Assembly (NCBI GenBank): GCA_030613785.1
Contig: JAUWLF010000046.1
Span: 1 to 32,816 of the forward strand
Source of the DNA: Chloroflexota bacterium
Lineage (GTDB): Bacteria > Chloroflexota > Anaerolineae > UBA7937 > B3-Chlor
Direction: 5' to 3'
DNA: 32,816 nucleotides
Part shown: piece after piece, positions 1 to 6,596 of the stretch
How positions within the stretch are numbered: the first letter of the stretch is position 1
How the letters are laid out: each line of letters opens with the position of its first letter
Notes under the pieces: model-generated
Told to the model about the DNA's origin: nothing
The model's database searches: none
What the model saw: the letters and a program-made list of their open reading frames with translations, nothing else
Made by a program: the position numbers and the translations under genes

Positions 1-138
1 GGGTATGGCTACGACCCAGCCGTGGGAGATCCCGACAACGGTATCGCGCCTGGTACCGCTTTCGAGGATCTGCCTGATGATTGGGTCTGCCCTGAGTGCG
101 GCGCTGACAAGGATATGTTTGAGAAGCTGGAAGGATAG
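1..138 (+). CDS. Rubredoxin, 5'-truncated by window edge
   Basis: This is a small one-iron electron carrier, expected to pass electrons from NADH:rubredoxin reductase to the flavodiiron protein and rubrerythrins nearby. The visible 45 residues hold the rubredoxin core YDPAVGDP, the linker [11 protein letters not shown] and the second iron-binding pair CPEC, ending KLEG-stop. The first CxxC pair and the start codon lie just outside the window; comparison with the complete copy at 272-436 suggests only about ten residues are missing. The two rubredoxins are near-identical in DNA over the [10 protein letters not shown] stretch, so they are a tandem duplication. Family assignment is secure. Confidence 0.93.
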   Translation, partial: GYGYDPAVGDPDNGIAPGTAFEDLPDDWVCPECGADKDMFEKLEG

Positions 139-271
139 GGATAGAAGCGGGAGAGATCTCCCATGATCAAATCGTACACTGCGATCTAGTGTTCTACGAC
201 TATTGCCCTGACCCTCAGGCATAGCCTTCGGCCGCTTCAGGCCGTTCAACATACGAAGAAAGGAGAACGAG

Positions 272-436
272 ATGGGAAAGTGGAAATGCATAATCTGTCC
301 GTACGTATACGACCCAGCCGTGGGAGATCCCGACAACGATATCCCTGCGGGCACACCTTTCGAGGACCTGCCTGATGATTGGGTCTGCCCTGAGTGTGGA
401 ACGGGCAAGGCTATGTTCCAGAAGCTGGAAGGATAA
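272..436 (+). CDS. Rubredoxin
   Basis: This is a complete 54-residue rubredoxin with one Fe bound by four Cys, at C6, C9, C39 and C42 (CIIC and CPEC). An AGGAG at 261-265 precedes the ATG. The residue after the first pair is Pro (CPY) where most rubredoxins have Gly (CGY). This changes the metal-loop turn and might shift the redox potential, which is inference. The stop is two bases from the flavodiiron protein start, so the two are surely co-transcribed and this is the likely direct electron donor to it. The protein is cytoplasmic. Confidence 0.95.
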   Translation: MGKWKCIICPYVYDPAVGDPDNDIPAGTPFEDLPDDWVCPECGTGKAMFQKLEG

Positions 437-438
437 GG

Positions 439-1614
439 ATGAAACCCATAGCGATCAGGGAGGGCATCTACTGGACTGGGGTCTTGGATCCCGACCTCCG
501 TCTATTCGATATCCTGTTCCCCACCGAGGGGGGAACCACCTATAACTCCTACCTGGTCAAGGGCGAGAAAACCGCCGTCATAGACACGGCCAAAGGCCGA
601 TGCTATGACCAGTTCCTGTCCAACGTCAGGTCTCTAGTCGATCCTGAGGACGTGGACTACATCATCTGCAATCACATGGAGCCGGACCATTCGGGCTCGC
701 TGGCCGCCTTCCTGAAGGAGGCCAAGAACGCGCGAGTGGTGGTCTCTAGGACGGGCGAACACTTTGTGAGCAACATCCTCAATGCCGACGTTAACCCCCT
801 GAAGATGGGCGACGGAGATGTCCTGGACCTGGGTGGTAAGACATTGCGCTTCGTCTCTGCACCCTTCCTCCACTGGCCGGATACCATGTTCACCCATGCT
901 GTGGAGGACAAGGTGCTTTTCTCTTGCGACGTCTTCGGCAGCCACTACTGCGATGAGCGGATGTTCGATGACTTGGTGGGCGATTTCAGCGGCGAGTTCG
1001 AGTACTACTACCAGGGCATCATGCGGCCCTTCAAGGAGAAGATGCTGGAGGCGGTAGACAAGATCAAGGACCTTGACATCGAGATCATCGCTCCATCCCA
1101 CGGTCCCATCCTGCGCACCGATCCGTGGAAGTACGTGACTCACTACGTCGAGTGGAGCACGCCCTCCCCTGCCGAGGCCAAGAAGGTACTGATCTTCTAT
1201 GCCGCCGCCCACGGCAATACGGAGATGATGGCGAATGAGGTAGCCAAGGGAGCCAACATTGACGGAGTCGAGGTTGAGCTCTTTGACTTGACCGAGACAG
1301 CTCCGGGCGACGTCTTGGACCGCATCGAGACTGCTCAGGCCCTGATCATCGGTTCGCCGACCATCAACGGAGACGCGGTGAAGCCGGTGTGGGACCTGCT
1401 GTCTAGCCTGGCCACCATCAAGCTCAGGGGCAAGGTGGGTGCTGCCTTCGGGTCGTATGGTTGGAGCGGCGAGGCGGTGGGAATGATAGAGGACAGGCTC
1501 AAGAGCCTGAAGTTTAAGATCCCAGAACCTGGCGTGAAGTTCACCCTGGTGCCCACGGCTGAAGAACTCAAGAGCTGTCGAGAATTCGGTGCCAGGATAG
1601 CGGGAAGTCTGTAG
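439..1614 (+). CDS. Flavodiiron protein (rubredoxin:oxygen oxidoreductase, FprA type)
   Basis: This enzyme reduces O2 to water (some family members reduce NO) with electrons from rubredoxin. It has 391 residues, the usual length of a class A flavodiiron protein. The N-terminal metallo-beta-lactamase-like domain (about 1-245) has the diiron ligands H79-x-E81-x-D83-H84, then H145, D164 and H221. The C-terminal flavodoxin domain (about 250-391) has the FMN loop FYAAAHGNTEMM and the FGSYGWSGEA segment. The frame is open upstream to 394, but that overlaps rubredoxin. The ATG at 439, with GGAAGG about six bases upstream, gives the normal family N-terminus. The next gene starts four bases after the stop. 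The protein is cytoplasmic. Confidence 0.95.
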   Translation: MKPIAIREGIYWTGVLDPDLRLFDILFPTEGGTTYNSYLVKGEKTAVIDTAKGRCYDQFLSNVRSLVDPEDVDYIICNHMEPDHSGSLAAFLKEAKNARVVVSRTGEHFVSNILNADVNPLKMGDGDVLDLGGKTLRFVSAPFLHWPDTMFTHAVEDKVLFSCDVFGSHYCDERMFDDLVGDFSGEFEYYYQGIMRPFKEKMLEAVDKIKDLDIEIIAPSHGPILRTDPWKYVTHYVEWSTPSPAEAKKVLIFYAAAHGNTEMMANEVAKGANIDGVEVELFDLTETAPGDVLDRIETAQALIIGSPTINGDAVKPVWDLLSSLATIKLRGKVGAAFGSYGWSGEAVGMIEDRLKSLKFKIPEPGVKFTLVPTAEELKSCREFGARIAGSL

Positions 1615-1617
1615 CTG

Positions 1618-2844
1618 GTGAAGCTGGTTATCGTCGGGGGCGGCATAGCAGCAATCACCGCGGCCCGCAGCATGTCCGCTGCGGCTCCAGAGGCGCAGAT
1701 AGAGATCCATAGCGACGAGCCGTATCCGTACTATCTGCGTCCCAGGCTCATACAGCTCCTGGCGGGGCGTTTGACTGTGGAGGAGATGTTCGTCTACCCT
1801 CCGGAATGGTACGCCCAGCAAGGGATCGAAGTCCATCTGGCGACCAGCGTAGCAGCACTTGACATCTCAGAGCGGCGAGTGCTCCTGCAAGATGGAGGGC
1901 AGTCATCCTATGATCGCCTATTGCTGGCGGTGGGAAGCAGCCCCTTTGAGCCGCCTCTACCAGGGATGGGGCAGGATGGGGTTTTCACGCTCCGCACCAT
2001 CGAGGATGCATTGGCCATCAAGAGCCACGCCGCGCACTGCATGTCGGCAGGCTCAAGAGAAGCAGTCGTGATGGGTGGCGGGCTTCTGGGGCTGGAGTGC
2101 GCCAATGCTCTCACGTCACTCGGCTTGAAGGTAACGGTGTTGCAGCGAGAGCCCTGGCTCTTGGACAAGCAGATTGACCAAGAAGGCTCCACAGTGCTCC
2201 AGGAGCAGATCGAGCGACTGGGTATTCGCTTCGTGACCAACGCAGTACTGGAGGCAATCTTGACCAACGGAGCGGTGTCTGGCATCTTGCTCCAGGATGG
2301 ACTCGAATTGCCCACCAGCTTGGTCCTCTGTGCCGCCGGCGTGAGGGCCAACACGGACTTGCCAAATGGCGCTGGCCTGGACGTCAACAGGGGCGTTCTG
2401 GTGGACGAAGAGCTGCGAACCAGCGGGGAGGACGTCTATGCGGCGGGGGACGTGGCGGAGTATGATGGCCAACTGCCCTGCATCATCCCGACCGCTGTGG
2501 CGCAGGCCAGGGTGGCAGCAGCCAACATGGTGGAGCCAGGCTCCGCGATCTATCGCGGCACTGTGCCTTCCACTACGCTGAAGGTGGTGGGCCTAGACCT
2601 GACCTCTATCGGCGTGATCGCTTCGCAGGAGGAAGGATACGTGGAGATCAGGCACGTGGATCATCGCGGCGGTATCTATCGAAAGCTGGTCCTGCACGAT
2701 GGCCACATCGCGGGCGCCATCCTGCTGGGGGACAAAGAGCGTGTACCGGCTGTCACAACTCTGATCAGGCAGGGCACCGATGTCTCGGGGTACCGAGATC
2801 AGCTTCTGGAAGACGATTTTGACTTCAAGACCATAATCAATTAG
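1618..2844 (+). CDS. NADH:rubredoxin oxidoreductase (FAD/NAD(P)-binding)
   Basis: This 408-residue FAD enzyme is expected to move electrons from NAD(P)H to rubredoxin and so feed the flavodiiron protein and rubrerythrins. The N-terminal FAD dinucleotide fold begins VIVGGGIAAITAARS. A second fold for NAD(P)H reads VVMGGGLLGLECANAL near residue 150, and the FAD-closing motif is VYAAGDVAEY near 280. This layout fits the NROR and nitrite-reductase-like branch of pyridine nucleotide-disulfide oxidoreductases, and no redox CxxxxC pair is seen. It starts at a GTG four bases after the flavodiiron stop, so translational coupling is likely. The specific substrate is inferred from the neighbours. Confidence 0.88.
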   Translation: MKLVIVGGGIAAITAARSMSAAAPEAQIEIHSDEPYPYYLRPRLIQLLAGRLTVEEMFVYPPEWYAQQGIEVHLATSVAALDISERRVLLQDGGQSSYDRLLLAVGSSPFEPPLPGMGQDGVFTLRTIEDALAIKSHAAHCMSAGSREAVVMGGGLLGLECANALTSLGLKVTVLQREPWLLDKQIDQEGSTVLQEQIERLGIRFVTNAVLEAILTNGAVSGILLQDGLELPTSLVLCAAGVRANTDLPNGAGLDVNRGVLVDEELRTSGEDVYAAGDVAEYDGQLPCIIPTAVAQARVAAANMVEPGSAIYRGTVPSTTLKVVGLDLTSIGVIASQEEGYVEIRHVDHRGGIYRKLVLHDGHIAGAILLGDKERVPAVTTLIRQGTDVSGYRDQLLEDDFDFKTIIN

Positions 2845-2864
2845 ATAGGAGGCATGTAGAACAA

Positions 2865-3368
2865 ATGGGGAAGATGACGGAAAGCAATCTGCGGGCGGCC
2901 TTTGCAGGCGAGAGCCAGGCCCACGTGAGGTATCTGATCTTCGCCGACAAAGCGGAGAAGGAAGGTTACTCCAACGTAGCCAGGCTCTTCAGGGCCTTCT
3001 CCCACGCGGAGCTGATCCACGCCACCAACCACCTCAAAGACCTCAAGGGCATCGGCAGCACGTCCGAGAACCTTCAGGCGGCTGTTGATGGAGAGAGATT
3101 CGAGATGGAGGAGATGTACCCCGCCTACAAGGCCGTGGCCGAGCTGCAAGGGGAGAAAGGTGCCGTGCGCTCCATCACCTGGGCCATGGAAGCGGAGAAA
3201 ACGCATTTCCAGCTCTATGATCAGGCCAAGGGAGCGGTGAGCGGTGGCCAAGATGCGGACATCGCCGAGGTCCACATCTGTGAGGTCTGTGGCTGGACCG
3301 GGATAGGTGAAAAGCTGGAAAGATGCCCGCTGTGCGGCGCGAAGGCAAGTAAGATCACGACCTTCTAG
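2865..3368 (+). CDS. Rubrerythrin
   Basis: This is a 167-residue peroxidase that reduces H2O2 to water with electrons from rubredoxin. A four-helix ferritin-like domain (about 1-130) carries the diiron ligands; AFAGESQAHVRY on the first helix and the later AEKTHF ExxH are visible. The C-terminal rubredoxin-like domain has CEVCG and CPLCGAK. This is the classic rubrerythrin order and length. A GGAGG lies upstream of the ATG, 20 bases after the NADH:rubredoxin reductase stop, so it continues the same operon. A paralogue lies at 14750-15274. The protein is cytoplasmic. Confidence 0.95.
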   Translation: MGKMTESNLRAAFAGESQAHVRYLIFADKAEKEGYSNVARLFRAFSHAELIHATNHLKDLKGIGSTSENLQAAVDGERFEMEEMYPAYKAVAELQGEKGAVRSITWAMEAEKTHFQLYDQAKGAVSGGQDADIAEVHICEVCGWTGIGEKLERCPLCGAKASKITTF

Positions 3369-3477
3369 TTGGTCTTCGTATCCCGGCACTTCATCACGCT
3401 GATTGTGAAGACCTTTCATCGTTGACTGTGGTGCCGTGATGTCGCTTCCTGCACAAGTTGGTGATCGGAGCAACACC

Positions 3478-3999
3478 ATGAGCCTGAATGGTAAGCGGAT
3501 AGGGGTCCTGGCTGAGGACTACTACCAGGAGTTGGAGCTCTGGTATCCTGTGCTGCGTCTGCGAGAGGCCGGGGCCGAGGTCGTCGTGGTGGGCACAGGC
3601 AGCGCCCAGACCTACACGGGCAAGTATGGGTATCCAGTAACGGTAGATACCGAGGCTGGCGAGGTGCAGGCCTGCGATTTCGATGCCTTGGTCATCCCAG
3701 GGGGCTACGCGCCTGACCGGATGCGCCGGTATGCCGCCGTCAACGCTCTGGCGCGCCAGATGTTTCTGGATGGCAAGATCGTGGCCTCTATCTGTCATGG
3801 GGCGTGGGTCCTCGTCTCGGCCGATGTTCTCCGCGGCCGCACGGCGACCTGCTTCAGCGGCATCAAAGACGATGTGATCAACGCCGGGGCCAACTACGTG
3901 GATCGAGAGGTGGTGCAGGACGGCAATCTGATCACCTCGCGCGAGCCCGATGACCTGCCCGCCTTCTGTCGGGCGATCATCGCGGCTTTGGAAACCTGA
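3478..3999 (+). CDS. DJ-1/PfpI family protein
   Basis: This 173-residue protein belongs to the DJ-1/PfpI superfamily (type 1 glutamine amidotransferase-like fold). Members act as proteases, glyoxalase/deglycase-type enzymes or oxidative-stress chaperones. The nucleophile elbow ASICHGAW places C106 and H107, and the conserved acid near the start is probably E18 in YYQELELWYP. The VIPGG loop at about 72-76 is also typical. The frame opens at 3436, but the ATG at 3478, preceded by CGGAGC, gives the normal family start. It follows rubrerythrin after a 109-base gap. The exact activity cannot be read from sequence. Confidence 0.88.
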   Translation: MSLNGKRIGVLAEDYYQELELWYPVLRLREAGAEVVVVGTGSAQTYTGKYGYPVTVDTEAGEVQACDFDALVIPGGYAPDRMRRYAAVNALARQMFLDGKIVASICHGAWVLVSADVLRGRTATCFSGIKDDVINAGANYVDREVVQDGNLITSREPDDLPAFCRAIIAALET

Positions 4000-4008
4000 C
4001 TTCAGGGA

Positions 4009-4089
4009 ATGAGGATGTCAACTGTAGCTGATTCCGTAAGGGAGAAACTACTGGAGATACTGGAGGACGCCATCGAGCAAGAGACGTGA
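4009..4089 (+). CDS. Possible small ORF (26 residues)
   Basis: A short frame begins ten bases after the DJ-1 stop and reads MRMSTVADSVREKLLEILED and on to IEQET before a TGA. A second ATG at 4015 would give 24 residues. The peptide would be one amphipathic helix with heptad-like leucines, and it matches nothing I recognise. A GGGA lies just upstream of the ATG. It could be a small protein, the broken start of a longer gene, or chance. The 124 bases between its stop and the superoxide reductase start show no clear continuation. Confidence 0.25.
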   Translation: MRMSTVADSVREKLLEILEDAIEQET

Positions 4090-4213
4090 CAGGGAGTACC
4101 GCTGCGATGCCCATGCCTTCGAGGCTTTGCGCAGCGCGGGTTGCGATGATCGAACCGATTCTACCGTGGCTGGGCCTATCGCCGAGCCTGTGGACAAGGG
4201 AGAGGAGTGAAAC

Positions 4214-4582
4214 ATGGCAGAAGGATTCTCGCTAACGGAGATGAACCGTGCGGACCCCACCAACTTGACAGACATGATGCGCAAGCACACCCCGGTGATT
4301 GAGGCTCCCGATCAGGTCAAGACGGGAGAGCCTTTCGCCGTCGCCTTGAAGGTGGGAGGCATTGAGGGAGTGAATCACCCCAACCTTCTTGGCCACTGGA
4401 TCAACTGGGTGGACCTGTACGCCGGGGATCGTCTACTGGCCCGCACCGAGTTGGCGCCGGTGGCCTCCCAACCCGAGGCTACCTTGCACATCGCCCTGGA
4501 GCAGCCAGCGACGCTGCGTGCCGTGGCGTACTGCAACCTCCACGGAGTCTGGGAATCCACCAAAGCTGTTGCGGTCAAGTAG
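4214..4582 (+). CDS. Superoxide reductase (neelaredoxin type, one iron)
   Basis: This enzyme reduces superoxide to H2O2 without releasing O2, the anaerobe's alternative to superoxide dismutase. The 122 residues match the one-iron neelaredoxin class with no N-terminal desulforedoxin domain. The Fe(His)4Cys ligands line up with Pyrococcus furiosus SOR: H25 (RKHTPVIE), H55 (NHPN), H61 (GHW), C107 and H110 (YCNLHGVW). The usual EKH motif is RKH here: the catalytic Lys is kept (K24), but the Glu that ligates the resting ferric iron is Arg. The H2O2 product can be removed by the rubrerythrins and peroxiredoxin nearby. A GGAGTG precedes the ATG. Confidence 0.93.
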   Translation: MAEGFSLTEMNRADPTNLTDMMRKHTPVIEAPDQVKTGEPFAVALKVGGIEGVNHPNLLGHWINWVDLYAGDRLLARTELAPVASQPEATLHIALEQPATLRAVAYCNLHGVWESTKAVAVK

Positions 4583-4629
4583 ACTATCACAACAGGGTCC
4601 GTCCCAAGTCTGCGGGGCCAAATGCCGAA

Positions 4630-4668
4630 GCATCCTTCGATACGCCGCTGCGCGGCTACTCAGGATGC
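4630..4668 (+). repeat. Short intergenic palindromic hairpin
   Basis: The arms GCATCCT (4630-4636) and AGGATGC (4662-4668) pair perfectly. They enclose a second perfect hairpin, GCCGC-TGC-GCGGC (4644-4656). A related but weaker TTCGATACTC...GAGGGG arrangement follows at about 4701-4738. The form resembles dispersed REP-like palindromes. It lies between the superoxide reductase and the double ferritin-like gene, with no T-run, so I do not call it a terminator. Confidence 0.5.
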
Positions 4669-4844
4669 AAGGAACATCATGGCTCGTCACACACCCGCTC
4701 CCTTCGATACTCTGCTCACGGTGCTGCACTGAGGGGAACTGAAGACTTATAGTAGCCGTGTGGTGAACCACAAGGGCAATACCCCCGCAATTCTGGGATA
4801 GGCCCGTAACGTCGAGTCAACTGCGAATACAGAAGGAGGCAAAC

Positions 4845-5708
4845 ATGACCGGACAAGATCCCAAGCAAATCATCGCCTTGCTGAACGAGGACATCAAGGG
4901 AGAACACGGCGCCATCGTTCAGTATCTGCGCCACGCCTACGCCATGGAAGAGGGGGAGATGGCTTGCGAGATCGAGGCCATCGCCAGGGAAGAGATGCGT
5001 CACCTGGACTGGCTGGCGGAGACCGTAGTCGAGTTGGGCGGCGAGCCCGCCCTGGAACGGGGCAAGATGACGATAGGAGGCGCCGGCATCGCCGAGTGGA
5101 TGGAGCGGAACGTGGGCCTGGAGCAGGATGCCATAGACCTCTACGAAACACACATCGAAGCCATCGATGATCCCAAGATCAAGCGGCTCTTGCGCCGCAT
5201 CGCCTCGGACGAGCTGGCCCATCGTCACGACTTCGAGCACTTCGTCGAGAAGTCCAAGAAGGAGGCCATGGAGCCCATTGCTCCGCTGGAGGCTCCTGCT
5301 GGCAAGCCCACAGAGCTGTCAGAGATGCTCAATTGGGGCATCCGCCACGAGTACACCGTCATCCTCCAGTATCTACTCCACTCCTTCCTCACCCCTCACC
5401 AGGAGGTCAGCGAGCAGATGGAGGATCAAGCCATCAATGAGATGCAGCACCTGGGCTGGCTCGCCGAGGAGCTGACGGAGACCGGCGGCGTGCCGGACAT
5501 GGAGGAGACGGGAATCGACCGCTCCAAGGACACGGCGGACATGTTGCGCGCGGATATCGAAGTCGAACGAATAGTGACGGAGGAATACACCCGCCAGATA
5601 GAGCAGATCGACGATCCTGGCCTCAAGAGGATGATCACCCGCATCCGCGACCACGAGATCTACCACGACGAGCTGTTCACCGATCTCCTGGATGAACTCA
5701 GTAAGTAG
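4845..5708 (+). CDS. Tandem double ferritin-like (diiron) protein
   Basis: This 287-residue cytoplasmic protein is made of two ferritin-like four-helix domains in series, about 1-145 and 150-287. Each domain keeps a full set of diiron ligands. The first has GEHGAIVQY, EEMRH, an E in NVGLEQDAI, and DELAH. The second has RHEYTVILQY, NEMQH, an E in VERIVTEEY, and HEIYH. It has no rubredoxin domain. Bacterioferritin/Dps-like iron storage or peroxide reduction is plausible from family and context, but not decided by the sequence. An AAGGAGG lies just upstream of the ATG, and the next gene follows after nine bases. Confidence 0.85.
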   Translation: MTGQDPKQIIALLNEDIKGEHGAIVQYLRHAYAMEEGEMACEIEAIAREEMRHLDWLAETVVELGGEPALERGKMTIGGAGIAEWMERNVGLEQDAIDLYETHIEAIDDPKIKRLLRRIASDELAHRHDFEHFVEKSKKEAMEPIAPLEAPAGKPTELSEMLNWGIRHEYTVILQYLLHSFLTPHQEVSEQMEDQAINEMQHLGWLAEELTETGGVPDMEETGIDRSKDTADMLRADIEVERIVTEEYTRQIEQIDDPGLKRMITRIRDHEIYHDELFTDLLDELSK

Positions 5709-5717
5709 GAGACCGCC

Positions 5718-6308
5718 ATGCGTCTGAAAGTGCTGGGTCTGGCAGGCAGCCCCCGCCGTCAAGGCAACACCGAACTTCTCTTGGATCAGGTCTTGGCCGG
5801 TGCCGCGAGCAAGGGGGCGCAGACGGAGAAGGTGATCCTGAGTCGAATGGAGATCGCTCCGTGCAAGGCGTGTGACACCTGCTTTGAGACGGGCAGATGC
5901 GTCCAGCAGGATGACTATCAACTGCTCTATCCCAAACTGATCAAAGCGGAACGCATCATCCTTGCTGCTCCCCTATTCTTCACCGGAGTCCCTGCTCAAG
6001 CCAAGGCTTTCATCGACCGCTGCCAGTGCTTTTGGGCGCGCAAGTACGTGCTGAAGAAGCCCCTGCCGCCGACGGACACAGGTCTCGAGCGCCAGGGGTT
6101 TCTCATCTCCACGGCTGGCGGGCCCAAGATCAGCTTTCGGTGTGCCGTCAGGGCCGTGAAGGCCTTTCTGGACACCCTTGATGCCCAGTACGGAGGCGAA
6201 CTGTCGTTCCCCGGGGTAGATGAGAAGGGGGCCATCTTGAACCATCCCACAGCGCTGGAGGAGGCCTTCGTCCTGGGCAAGAACATGGGCTCAGGAGAGA
6301 AGTCGTAA
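5718..6308 (+). CDS. Iron-sulfur flavoprotein (NADPH-dependent FMN reductase fold)
   Basis: This 196-residue protein has a flavodoxin-like FMN fold. The N-terminal phosphate loop is GSPRRQGNTE (about 10-19), followed by a compact cysteine motif C49-x2-C52-x2-C55-x5-C61 that in this family binds a 4Fe-4S cluster. In methanogens and clostridia these proteins accept electrons from ferredoxin and reduce O2 or H2O2. That fits the location, nine bases after a ferritin-like gene in an oxygen-detoxification cluster. GGAG precedes the ATG. It is the last gene before a 288-base gap leading to the restriction operon. The exact substrate is inferred. Confidence 0.87.
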   Translation: MRLKVLGLAGSPRRQGNTELLLDQVLAGAASKGAQTEKVILSRMEIAPCKACDTCFETGRCVQQDDYQLLYPKLIKAERIILAAPLFFTGVPAQAKAFIDRCQCFWARKYVLKKPLPPTDTGLERQGFLISTAGGPKISFRCAVRAVKAFLDTLDAQYGGELSFPGVDEKGAILNHPTALEEAFVLGKNMGSGEKS

Positions 6309-6408
6309 TCCCACACCAACCCTATGTCATCTACATGTTCCACGCAGGAGAATCATTCGCGACTTCCATGCAGATCTAGCCGAATCCCTCGGTAGCCCCG
6401 ATCCGCTA

Positions 6409-6437
6409 CTGACAGATTGCTTGGTTTGGGCTATAAT
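6409..6437 (+). promoter_or_regulatory. Sigma-70 promoter for the restriction-modification operon
   Basis: CTGACA (6409-6414) and a perfect TATAAT (6432-6437) are separated by exactly 17 bases. The match to consensus is 11 of 12. It lies 160 bases before the mod start in the 6309-6596 gap, where I see no gene, and implies a leader of about 150 bases. Confidence 0.75.
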
Positions 6438-6596
6438 ATGCCTGGTGCGTGCAACGGCAATCCCTCGGCATCACCTCTTGGACGATCAGCCTCGCCTTGC
6501 ACGCCGCGGCGAGCTTCTGTGTTTGCACTTGTTATTGGGCGACCGGCATCACCCTAGGCCCACCAGTCTGGATAGCTTGAAGCAAGGGAGAATGAT

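Noticed and set aside
149..162. GGGAGA-GA-TCTCCC palindrome between the rubredoxin genes as an operator or terminator
   Set aside because: The stem is short with no T-run, and no matching promoter was found. It is too weak to annotate.
634..1836. Long minus-strand open frame opposite the flavodiiron gene
   Set aside because: It is a shadow of well-supported + strand coding sequence (flavodiiron and NADH:rubredoxin reductase). Its translation has no recognisable domain.
3371..3413. GGTCTTC...GAAGACC inverted repeat after rubrerythrin as a terminator
   Set aside because: The loop is about 29 bases and the T-tract is weak. Alternative pairings compete.
4087..4089. TGA ending the 26-residue frame as a Sec codon
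   Set aside because: The sequence after it resembles no protein family and soon meets another stop.
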